64,000 nt of DNA from Bryobacterales bacterium. Lineage in GTDB: Bacteria > Acidobacteriota > Terriglobia > Bryobacterales > Bryobacteraceae. The notes under the pieces were generated by a model that saw nothing but the letters and a program-made list of their open reading frames with translations, was not told where the DNA came from and ran no database searches. The stretch covers positions 1 through 64,000 of the forward strand of contig JAEUQE010000003.1 in assembly GCA_016789785.1 (NCBI GenBank), written 5' to 3'. A program made the translations under genes and the position numbers. Shown piece by piece: positions 53,645 to 61,550 of this stretch; position 1 is the stretch's first letter; each line of letters starts with the position of its first letter.

Positions 53645-56600
53645 TTAGAAATACAGTTTCAGAGCGAGTTGGATGTTGCGCGGTGCGCCATTGCCGCGAA
53701 TGCGCGCGAAGTTCGGGCTGCCCACCAATGCGCCGGGGAGACTGAGATTGACGAGATTCGGCAGGTTGTAGAACTCCCCGCGAAGCTTGATGCTGCGCCG
53801 CTCGCCCAGCCGGAAAGCCTTCATCAGGGTGAGGTTGATATCGCGGCTGCCAGGGCCTTCCACTTGATTTCGCGCGGATGTGCCGAAGCGGAAGCTGGCT
53901 GGGTTTGCGAAGGCATCGGCTGCGAACCACGAGTCGATTCCTCGAGCCGCGCCGTCGAGACGCCAGTCGCGAAGCACGTCGGCCCGCACGATCCGTGTCC
54001 CGGCATTGGCGATGTCGCCGGGCGTGGTGATGGAGAAGGGGAATCCCGATTGAATCGTGACGATGCCGGAGGTCTGCCATCCTCCCGCAACGGCTTGCGC
54101 AATTCGATTCGAGAAGCGGAAGGGCAGTTCATAGAAGAAGGAAGAGGCAAGGCGATGGCGGATGTTGAAGCCGGACAGCCCTTTTTCGAGAAAGAGACGG
54201 GAGGGATCCTGAGCAAATGCGGACTCCTGCCCGCCAAGCCCAAGCCACGTGGAGGTATCGTCCAAAGACCTGGACCACGTGTAAGCGACACCAAACTGCA
54301 AGCCTCCGGAGAGCCGCCGTTCGGCGGCAAGTTGCATGGAGTTGTAAGTGGAGAACGCATTCGAAGTCTGCTGGACGATGCTTCCGATCAGTGGAGAGCG
54401 GCGGCGGGCCTGCACCGCTCCCGCGGCAGGCGGTAACGCGGGATTCCCTTCCTGGCGGCGTTCCAGATGCGTCCCCTTGCTTCCCACGTAGGAGGCCTTG
54501 ACGGCAAGGTTGCGCACCAGTTCGTGCTCGATCCCGAAGTTCCACTGCTGCGAATATCCATTGAGGTATCCCGCCGGGTCGAGCGTGCCGGTGATCACGG
54601 GAGTGCGCGGCACCAGCGAATCCGCGGAGATGCCTGGAAATGTTCCCCAGGTGAATTGCGGGACACGCGCGTTGCTGATGGTCTCCGTACGCAGGAGGAA
54701 CGGTGGATTCAGCACAAGCTGCAACTGGACATTCGCGATGGCCTGCGCCCAGAAGACACCGTAGGCGCCGCGGACAACCGTGCGGTTGCCGCCGAACGGT
54801 CTCCATGCCACACCGAAACGTGGTGCGAAGTTATTGTTGATGGGATTCCGAAGCGTGTTGTGATCCAGCCGCCGCGTGGGAAACGGGATTGCGACGGCCA
54901 GCGGGGCATCTTTCGGATAGACCACCTGGCCGGTTGCGTAGTCGAACGTGGCCCACCGGTTGTTCACTTCGGTCCATGCGCCATCGCGCTCCCAGCGCAG
55001 TCCCGCGTTGATGGTGAGGCGCGGATGAATGCTCCAGTCATCTTGTGCGTAGAGGCTGAGCCGCTGGTTTCGCAAGCGTCCCGCATCGAAGCCGGTCGGG
55101 TTGAGGATGCGCTGCGTTTGAGGCACTCCCAACAGTACGTCGGCAATGGAATCGCCGGTGAAGGTGCCCGTGAAGGAGTAGAAGCCGGCGGAGGTTTGCG
55201 GTTGAAAGTTCCTGTTGCCATACATGCGAAGATCACCTCCGAACTTGAGGGCGTGCTTCGCGCGGATCCATGTGAACTGTTCAATCAACTGCGTGGAGTT
55301 CTCATCGCGCTCCAGCGGAATTGCATCATTGCCGCCAAAGCCGAGATAGTTCGTGATCTGGTGTGTTGGGAACCTCTGCAGACCGGCGGACTGGGCGAAG
55401 CTGGGCAAGCCAAGCTGCGATGGGAAATCGGTTCCCAGACCTTCGGGAATCAGTCCGAACCGGTAGCGCGTGATTCCGAAGCGGACTTCGTTCAGCATGC
55501 TCGGCGTGAGGGATCGTGTCCAACCCGCCACCGCACCCTGGTGGCGGTTGGTGGTGGTTTGCCCGTTGAAGGTGAGCGCCGCCGCGAGATCTGCACGGTC
55601 CGTCCAGGAATATCGCACCATCAACTGATCGCGGTCGGTGATGTTCCAGTCGCCTCTGCCATGAACCTGATCACGATCCTGCGGACTGCTCACGGTCTGC
55701 TGGTAGTTCCTTGTTGGATCCCCGGTGGTATTCGGCTGCGGATAGAAGGCGAACAGCTTGGAGGCCGCGGGGTGGAAGCGTTGCGTGGGGATGCGATTGC
55801 CGGGGAAGGGTGTGCGGTTGCCACTCGCATCGGTATTGAATGGGTCGCCGATGACGGGCCTTCCGGAGAAGTCGCCCCCTCGTTGCGCGGCGGTCGGCAC
55901 AATGGCCGCGGCGAAATTGACATCGCGGCGGCGGAAGCCTTCATAGTTACCGAACCAGAAGAGCTTGTTGCGGATCAGCGGACCACCCACGGAAGCGCCA
56001 AAGCTGTTCTGGCGGAGGGGAAGCCTCGGGTTGCGGAAGAAGTTCGGGAAGAAACCGTTGGCGCTCAGTTTGTCGTTCTGGAGGAAGTGAAACAGGGTGC
56101 CGCGCACCTGGTTGGTGCCGGACTTTAATGCGACGTTCACGACGGCGCCGGAGGCTCGCCCGTACTCCGCCGCATAACTGGAGGTCTGCACTTTGAACTC
56201 CTGCACCGCGTCCAGACTGGGTACGATCACGGCATTTCCGAAGAGAGTCGCGTTGTTGTCCACGCCATCCAGCATGTAGTTGTTATGCTCCACACGCTGG
56301 CCGTTCACCGAGAGCGCAACGCCTTCAGAACGTGTGCGGTTGACGTCGTTGCCCGGCCCTCCTGGCGTCGCACCGGCGGCGAGGGTTGCCAGCGCCATGT
56401 AGTTACGCCCAATGATTGGAGCCTGGATGATGGTGGCGTTGTCGACTGCCTTGTAGGTTCCTGACGAGTCCGTTGCCACGAGGGGAGCACTTCCCTCCAC
56501 GGTCACGCTCTCCTGCACGTCTCCTGGCTGAAGCATGATGTCGACGCGAACCGTGGTATCCACTTCCAGAGCGACAGGTTTCTGTTCGAAGCGTTTGAAG

Positions 56601-56845
56601 CCCGTGAGCGTTGCGGAGACGGCATACTCACCGATGAGAAGGTTGGTGAACAGATAGAGGCCCTCGGCGTTCGAATTCACCGTGCGCAAAACGCCCGTGG
56701 CCATGTTCCGCGCTTCCACCCGCACTCCACCGGCCGTGGCTCCCGACGAATCTTTCACGATTCCGGTGATCCGTGCGGTTGTCGTCTGGCCATGCAGCGC
56801 GACGGACAACGAAGTGGCGAGAATTGCGATTTTCAACTGAAGCAT
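53645..56845 (-). CDS. Oar-like TonB-dependent receptor of the GntR operon
   Basis: 1066 residues, signal peptide KIAILATSLSVALHGQ, a carboxypeptidase-regulatory-like domain (ARITGIVKDSSGATAGGVRV, LTGFKRFEQKPVAL), plug (GRNYMALATLAAGATPGGPG, NGQRVEHNNYMLDGVDNN) and a large barrel ending NIQLALKLYF with a terminal Phe. Same architecture as the receptor at 33.2-36.6 kb but a clearly separate paralogue. Outer membrane. The ATG lies inside the end of the lyase gene (13-base overlap), so it is translated from the GntR-led message. It probably takes up the substrate that the operon degrades. Confidence 0.88.
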   Translation of the reverse strand: MLQLKIAILATSLSVALHGQTTTARITGIVKDSSGATAGGVRVEARNMATGVLRTVNSNAEGLYLFTNLLIGEYAVSATLTGFKRFEQKPVALEVDTTVRVDIMLQPGDVQESVTVEGSAPLVATDSSGTYKAVDNATIIQAPIIGRNYMALATLAAGATPGGPGNDVNRTRSEGVALSVNGQRVEHNNYMLDGVDNNATLFGNAVIVPSLDAVQEFKVQTSSYAAEYGRASGAVVNVALKSGTNQVRGTLFHFLQNDKLSANGFFPNFFRNPRLPLRQNSFGASVGGPLIRNKLFWFGNYEGFRRRDVNFAAAIVPTAAQRGGDFSGRPVIGDPFNTDASGNRTPFPGNRIPTQRFHPAASKLFAFYPQPNTTGDPTRNYQQTVSSPQDRDQVHGRGDWNITDRDQLMVRYSWTDRADLAAALTFNGQTTTNRHQGAVAGWTRSLTPSMLNEVRFGITRYRFGLIPEGLGTDFPSQLGLPSFAQSAGLQRFPTHQITNYLGFGGNDAIPLERDENSTQLIEQFTWIRAKHALKFGGDLRMYGNRNFQPQTSAGFYSFTGTFTGDSIADVLLGVPQTQRILNPTGFDAGRLRNQRLSLYAQDDWSIHPRLTINAGLRWERDGAWTEVNNRWATFDYATGQVVYPKDAPLAVAIPFPTRRLDHNTLRNPINNNFAPRFGVAWRPFGGNRTVVRGAYGVFWAQAIANVQLQLVLNPPFLLRTETISNARVPQFTWGTFPGISADSLVPRTPVITGTLDPAGYLNGYSQQWNFGIEHELVRNLAVKASYVGSKGTHLERRQEGNPALPPAAGAVQARRRSPLIGSIVQQTSNAFSTYNSMQLAAERRLSGGLQFGVAYTWSRSLDDTSTWLGLGGQESAFAQDPSRLFLEKGLSGFNIRHRLASSFFYELPFRFSNRIAQAVAGGWQTSGIVTIQSGFPFSITTPGDIANAGTRIVRADVLRDWRLDGAARGIDSWFAADAFANPASFRFGTSARNQVEGPGSRDINLTLMKAFRLGERRSIKLRGEFYNLPNLVNLSLPGALVGSPNFARIRGNGAPRNIQLALKLYF

Positions 56846-57747
56846 TGCGTGGCTCCTTGATTCTTCTCCATCGCGAGAATCGCTTCGATCTGATTGCGTT
56901 GTTCTGTGGAAACAGAGTCGTCAAAAGGGTGGACCGCGGCCTTTGTGGCGATACCCAGAAATTGAAAAGCAACCTCAAGACCGCGCCAGCCGCCGGCGGT
57001 CTCAAAGATTCCATAAGCACGGTTGAGGCGCAGTTGCAGGTGACGCACAAGATCCCAGTCCTGCCGCTGTGCCGCTTGATACATCGCGACTGGCAGCTCA
57101 GGAAGCACGTTGTGAAAGCCACCCGTGAGGCCGTCGAAGCCCGCTCGAAGCCCATCACCCATGCGCTTCTCGGCGCCACAAATCAGCGAGAAGCGTTCCC
57201 GGGGAAGGTCGAGATCGAGAAAGGTCCTCCACTGCGCGTCATCTGAAGAACTGTTCTTGATCCCGGCGATGTTGGGGTGCTTCACGAGTTCGGCGAGCAC
57301 GCCCGCGGTGATGGTGTTGAGGGGCACGTGCCGCGGATTCTCATAAAGCACAATGGGCAGGTGCGCCTGGTCGGCGATCGCCGCGAAGAAGCGCGTAGTC
57401 TCCCCTGGTGAGTAGTGGAAGTAGTAAGGAGGTAGGACCACAACCGCATCCAAAGGGAGTCCTTTCAGGCGGCGGATACGGTCGAGCACGCGGCGAACGC
57501 TGGTGTCCGATACACCGGCGAGCACAGGCACGCGGCTGCGAGCGGCTCGACACACGGCCGCAATGATCGTGTCCTGTGCCGCATCAGAATGGAAGGCAAA
57601 GCCGCCCATCGATCCATTGGCGAACAGCCCGTGGACTCCGGCCGAGAGCAGGTATTCGACGAGTGTTCCGATGGCGCTCTCGTCGGGTGATTCGTCGCGC
57701 AGCAGGGGCGTTGCAACCGGGACAATCACACCGCAGAGCTTCCTCAT
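56833..57747 (-). CDS. Dihydrodipicolinate-synthase/N-acetylneuraminate-lyase-family protein
   Basis: 304 residues, the usual size of this TIM-barrel class I aldolase family. The Schiff-base Lys164 (NIAGIKNSSSD) and catalytic Tyr135 (VLYENPRH) are both in place. The pyruvate-carboxylate loop, normally GTTGE, reads GSMGG (residues 45-49), so substrate handling may differ from both DapA and NanA. The family makes or cleaves bonds to pyruvate, which suits a sugar-acid catabolic operon. The start overlaps the GntR stop (ATGA). It is unlikely to be the lysine-pathway DapA given this setting and loop. Confidence 0.85.
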   Translation of the reverse strand: MRKLCGVIVPVATPLLRDESPDESAIGTLVEYLLSAGVHGLFANGSMGGFAFHSDAAQDTIIAAVCRAARSRVPVLAGVSDTSVRRVLDRIRRLKGLPLDAVVVLPPYYFHYSPGETTRFFAAIADQAHLPIVLYENPRHVPLNTITAGVLAELVKHPNIAGIKNSSSDDAQWRTFLDLDLPRERFSLICGAEKRMGDGLRAGFDGLTGGFHNVLPELPVAMYQAAQRQDWDLVRHLQLRLNRAYGIFETAGGWRGLEVAFQFLGIATKAAVHPFDDSVSTEQRNQIEAILAMEKNQGATQCFS

Positions 57748-58448
57748 CGCCCGTCGCTTTCTTCCATGGAAAGGAACTCCGCAAGCCTGATTTTGATGGC
57801 GGCCCAGTTTTCGGTGAGATGGAATCGCATGGCCTCGGCGGCGCGTTTCGGGTCGTGCGAGCAGATCTCTTCGACGAGGGGGGAGTGATCGCCACGCTTC
57901 TGTTCCGCTGCGCTGCGCCGGCGTTCCGATGTGCGAATGAGGCGCGACATGGCAAACAACGGGGCGGCGACCTGTTCGAGCAGCCGTGCCGCCGTGGCGT
58001 TGCCGGCGATCTCCCAGATGAGGCGATGCAGGGCGAAGTCGAGTTGTGAGAATGCGGCTGCATCACGTTCGGCCGAGAGCTTGCGGGCCGAGGCGCGGAG
58101 CGATGTTTCGAGCGAAGGCGTAAGACGGGTGGATGCGCGTGAGGCCGCGTCGCACTCGAGCATCAGGCGGACGTGCACGATCTCATCGATCTCATCGGGA
58201 GTCAACCGGACGACGCGGGTTCCTTTGTAAGAGTTCTGTTCCACTAAGCCTTCGTGGGCGAGCTGCTGGAGGGCTTCGCGGACAACGGCTCGGGAGACGG
58301 CGAATTGTTGCGAGAGAGGAATCTCCACCAGACGCTGGCCGGTTTTGAGCTGGCCAGAGAGGATGGCAGCCCGGATGGCCGCGTACACTTTCTGCCGTGC
58401 TGAGTCGCGCTTGACGGGTTCAAAGCTGAGAGCGGCGCCGGAACTCAC
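57744..58448 (-). CDS. GntR-family regulator with FCD ligand domain
   Basis: 234 residues from the GTG at 58448, which has GGAGGA just upstream. In-frame ATG 58475 and TTG 58484 fall inside the palindrome at the promoter and lack such a site. Winged helix: RQKVYAAIRAAILSGQL, then VSRAVVREALQQLAHEGLVE. The all-helical FCD domain has the metal/ligand pattern FALHRLIWEIAGN and a later His pair (CSHDPKRA, MRFHL). FCD regulators bind carboxylates or sugar acids and usually repress their own operon. It is the first gene of the operon, overlapping the lyase gene by 4 bases. Confidence 0.88.
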   Translation of the reverse strand: MSSGAALSFEPVKRDSARQKVYAAIRAAILSGQLKTGQRLVEIPLSQQFAVSRAVVREALQQLAHEGLVEQNSYKGTRVVRLTPDEIDEIVHVRLMLECDAASRASTRLTPSLETSLRASARKLSAERDAAAFSQLDFALHRLIWEIAGNATAARLLEQVAAPLFAMSRLIRTSERRRSAAEQKRGDHSPLVEEICSHDPKRAAEAMRFHLTENWAAIKIRLAEFLSMEESDGR

Positions 58449-58473
58449 ATGTCCTCCATTGCTGTATTGCTGC

Positions 58474-58485
58474 ATTGTCGACAAT
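58474..58485. promoter_or_regulatory. Likely GntR operator
   Basis: ATTGTCGACAAT is a perfect 12-base palindrome with the TTGT-N2-ACAA form typical of FadR/FCD-type GntR sites. It overlaps the end of the -10 region and the expected transcription start of the operon, so the regulator would block its own transcription. The assignment is by position and symmetry; no second copy was found. Confidence 0.65.
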
Positions 58486-58509
58486 ATAACAATGAAGAGA
58501 GAGTGTCAA
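58483..58509 (-). promoter_or_regulatory. Promoter of the GntR-lyase-transport operon
   Basis: On the minus strand a perfect TTGACA (58509-58504) is followed by TATATT (58488-58483) at 15-base spacing. A TATTGT at 17 bases is the alternative -10. Transcription would begin near 58476, inside the palindrome and about 28 bases before the chosen GTG. Confidence 0.65.
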
Positions 58510-58570
58510 GCCTGCGGGATTGATTTGGTGCGCCCTGCTGTGGCGATGTTCGTGGTTCCCGGGCTGCGAT

Positions 58571-58718
58571 GGCTACGGTAACGCAGACTTCAGTATGCCG
58601 CTTGGACAATCGTGCGAGGCCTGTGCTCGGGGCCGGCGAATCGCTCTGGTGGCTCGCAAGGACCTCGGTGATCGTGCATTTTCGCTCACCTCGCCCTGCA
58701 CCGAGACGATTCTCGGCG
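58571..58718. repeat. Dispersed multi-hairpin repeat, copy 2
   Basis: About 148 bases matching 46824-46983 along nearly the whole length, starting GGCTACGGTAACGCAGAC and ending around CACCGAGACG and TCTCGGCG. The hairpin stems are partly kept and partly decayed compared with copy 1. It fills most of the 293-base gap between the GntR promoter and the molybdenum-enzyme gene. No coding sequence is supported here. Confidence 0.75.
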
Positions 58719-58778
58719 CGGCAGGCTAAAGCCTAGCGCCACGGTGAGGTGCGCGGCCGCAAAATGTGTAAGACCGAA

Positions 58779-61022
58779 CTATGCGAGCTTGTGCTTCTTA
58801 ATCGGCAATTCGCGAATCCGCTTGCCTGTCGCCGCGAAGATGGCGTTGGTGATCGCCGGAGCGATCGGAGGCACGCCGGGCTCACCGACCCCGGCGGGCA
58901 ACTCCGTGCTCGGAACAACGTGCACGTGCGTCACCATGGGCGCTTCGTGGATGCGCGCAACCGGATAGTTATGGAAATTCGACTGTTGCACCACGCCGTT
59001 CGCACCGGTGATCTCACCCATCAGCGCGAGGCTCGCCCCGAACACCGCGGCGCCTTCAAACTGCGACTTCACGCGATCGGGATGGATGATGGTGCCTGCG
59101 TCCACGGCGATATCGACGCGCGGTATGCGCACTTTGCCCGCACGGTCCACTTCCACTTCCACCACCGCGCACACATAGCTCAAGAAGCTGCGATGCGCCG
59201 CGATGCCCCATCCACGGCCATTGCCCGATTTCTTGTTCGCCCACCCTGACTTCTCGGCGGCAAGCTGAACCACGCGCCGCAAGCGTCCGGTATCCACCGG
59301 ATACTTATCCAGCGGCTGACCGTTGTTCCAGAACTTCACGCCCTGTGCCGCGAAATCGATCTTGCGCGGGCTGCCGATCACATCCAGCAAATACTCCACA
59401 CGATCGCGTCCGGCCGCATGCGCCAGTTCATCCACGAAGGAATGAATGCCGAAAGCATGATAGATATTCGCCACCGCGCGCATCCATCCGATTCGCACGG
59501 GGTTCTTCATGCCGCCGTTCTCGGCTCGATGATTCGCAATGTCGAACGGAAGATCCACCAGGCCCATGCCAAGCTCGAACTCCTGGCCTTCGGTCGCACC
59601 CGGTGCGAAGGTGGATCCGATGGTGGGAAACACGCTGCGATGCAGCCACGCCGTCGGCCTTCCCTTGCCATCGGTTGCCGCCTTGAAGTACATCGCCGCA
59701 ACGGTGTGATAGAAGTCGAACTTGAGATCTTCCTCGCGGCTCCACACCACCTTCACGGGCTTGCCGACCTGCTTCGAAAGCAGCGCTGCTTCCACCACGT
59801 AGTCCGGTTTCGACTTGCGGCCGAAGCCGCCGCCGAGCAGCGTGACGTTGCACACGACATCGCTCTTCTGAATCCCCATGGCCGCGGAAACGGCTTCCTG
59901 CACTGCCTGCGGATTCTGCGTCGGCGCCCATGCGGTCACCTTGCCGTTCTTGAATTCGGCAACGGCCGCGGGCGGTTCCATCGCGGCATGCGCGAGCATC
60001 GGCACATAGTATTCGGCCTCATGCGTCTTCGCCGCCTTGGCGAACTCTCCATCCACGTTGCCGGTGTTGCGGACCGCCTTCTGCGGCTTGCGTGCCGCAT
60101 CCAGCAGCGCCTGTTTGAACGCACCCGATTCCCACGTCGCATTCGGGCCGAGATCCCAGTTCACCTTGAGCTTCTTGCGGCCCTGCATCGCGGCCCACGT
60201 GTTGTCGGCCAGCACCGCGACACCGCCCAGCGCCTGGAACATGTGAGGCGGCTTGAAGGCATCAATGGTAGCGGTCTGCACCACGCCCTTCACCTTCTTC
60301 GCCTCGGAATCATCGAAGCTCTTCAGCTTGCCGCCAAACACCGGGGACCGTTCAATCGAGGCATACAACATGCCCGGCACCTTCGCGTCATAGCCGAACG
60401 TGCCACCGCCAGTGACGTAGTGATCGAGATCAATCACGGGGATGTCTTTGCCAACATAGCGGAACTCCGCGGGTGACTTGTATTGAAGATCGCATTTTGC
60501 CGGGACACCCTGCTTTGCGGCGATCGCTACCAGTTCACCGAAACCAGCGGACTTGCCGCTCCTGGCATGCACTACCTGATTCGACTTCGCCTTGCATTCC
60601 GCCGCAGGTACGTTCCACTTCGAAGCAGCGGCGCGTTCGAGCATCAGGCGCGCGCTTGCTCCCGCATCGCGCATGGCGATGTAGAAGTCGCGGATGGAGC
60701 ACGATCCATCGGTATTCTGCGATCCGTATTTCTCATCGCCGATCGCCTGCTCAATGCGCACCTGCTTCCAATCGGCTTCGAGTTCATCGGCAAGCACCAT
60801 GGGCAGCGCCGTGCGAATGCCGGTTCCCATTTCGGAGCGATGGGCGACGATCACCACCTTGCCATCAGGCTCGAAGCCGAGATAGACACTGGGCTGCCAC
60901 GCCACGGCTGCTTCGGCCTGCTCCGGCAGAATCTGCACGCCGAGCACCATTGCACCCGCGGAGAACATGGTCTCCAGAAATCCGCGGCGGCTCACCAATC
61001 GCACGTTGTCTTGCGTCATCAT
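58779..61022 (-). CDS. IorB-like molybdopterin-binding hydroxylase subunit, Tat-exported
   Basis: 747 residues with a twin-arginine signal ([18 protein letters not shown]). The architecture is that of the large subunit of isoquinoline 1-oxidoreductase and related aldehyde dehydrogenases of the xanthine oxidase family: [51 protein letters not shown] for cofactor binding and a C-terminal [20 protein letters not shown] with the catalytic Glu. Such periplasmic enzymes oxidise aldehydes or N-heterocycles with water. The start overlaps the small-subunit stop (ATGATG), so the two are coupled. Substrate not deducible. Confidence 0.9.
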   Translation of the reverse strand: MMTQDNVRLVSRRGFLETMFSAGAMVLGVQILPEQAEAAVAWQPSVYLGFEPDGKVVIVAHRSEMGTGIRTALPMVLADELEADWKQVRIEQAIGDEKYGSQNTDGSCSIRDFYIAMRDAGASARLMLERAAASKWNVPAAECKAKSNQVVHARSGKSAGFGELVAIAAKQGVPAKCDLQYKSPAEFRYVGKDIPVIDLDHYVTGGGTFGYDAKVPGMLYASIERSPVFGGKLKSFDDSEAKKVKGVVQTATIDAFKPPHMFQALGGVAVLADNTWAAMQGRKKLKVNWDLGPNATWESGAFKQALLDAARKPQKAVRNTGNVDGEFAKAAKTHEAEYYVPMLAHAAMEPPAAVAEFKNGKVTAWAPTQNPQAVQEAVSAAMGIQKSDVVCNVTLLGGGFGRKSKPDYVVEAALLSKQVGKPVKVVWSREEDLKFDFYHTVAAMYFKAATDGKGRPTAWLHRSVFPTIGSTFAPGATEGQEFELGMGLVDLPFDIANHRAENGGMKNPVRIGWMRAVANIYHAFGIHSFVDELAHAAGRDRVEYLLDVIGSPRKIDFAAQGVKFWNNGQPLDKYPVDTGRLRRVVQLAAEKSGWANKKSGNGRGWGIAAHRSFLSYVCAVVEVEVDRAGKVRIPRVDIAVDAGTIIHPDRVKSQFEGAAVFGASLALMGEITGANGVVQQSNFHNYPVARIHEAPMVTHVHVVPSTELPAGVGEPGVPPIAPAITNAIFAATGKRIRELPIKKHKLA

Positions 61023-61474
61023 GCCTTCACCCCCGCGGCCACTTTGATGGCCTGACGAATGCGTTGATAGGTGCCACAGCGGCAGATGTTGCCCTGCATG
61101 GCACTGTCGATGTCAGAGTCAGAGGGCTTGGGCTTCTCCTTCAACAACGCCGCAGCCTGCATGATCTGGCCCGGCTGGCAGTATCCGCATTGCGGCACCG
61201 AGCACTGTTTCCATGCCTGCTGCAAGGGATGCGTTCCGTTCTTGCTGAGCCCTTCAATGGTGACCACGTCCTTGCCGGCCATGCTCTTCATGGGAGTCAC
61301 GCAGGCGCGGGCGGCCTTGCCATCCACATGTACCGTGCATGTCCCGCAGAGTCCCATGCCACAACTGAACTTCGTGCCGGTCAAGTCGAGAAGATCACGG
61401 AGGTACCACAACAGCGGCATATCCGGATCACCATCGAACTGTTTCGATGCACCATTTACTTTCAAGCGGATCAT
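61019..61474 (-). CDS. IorA-like 2Fe-2S subunit
   Basis: 151 residues. The plant-ferredoxin-type cluster is at CGMGLCGTC plus a following Cys (AARAC), and the second, proximal cluster at CGYCQPG and CRCGTY, the full set expected of a xanthine-oxidase-family small subunit. It passes electrons from the molybdenum subunit encoded immediately downstream; there is no separate FAD subunit, as in the isoquinoline oxidoreductase type, so a membrane cytochrome probably accepts electrons. It has no export signal itself and would be carried out with the Tat-targeted large subunit. Confidence 0.92.
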   Translation of the reverse strand: MIRLKVNGASKQFDGDPDMPLLWYLRDLLDLTGTKFSCGMGLCGTCTVHVDGKAARACVTPMKSMAGKDVVTIEGLSKNGTHPLQQAWKQCSVPQCGYCQPGQIMQAAALLKEKPKPSDSDIDSAMQGNICRCGTYQRIRQAIKVAAGVKA

Positions 61475-61550
61475 TGCAACCCCTCTCTACGTTCCGGGAT
61501 AGCTCTCAGGCTACCATACGGTCAGAGGATGTTACGCTAGTCAATCTGCC

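Noticed and set aside
54467..56128. A 553-codon frame antisense to the second receptor gene
   Set aside because: No domain, no ribosome-binding site, and the receptor frame on the other strand is complete.
56833..57747. Assignment as lysine-pathway DapA
   Set aside because: The operon context and the altered GSMGG loop argue against it.
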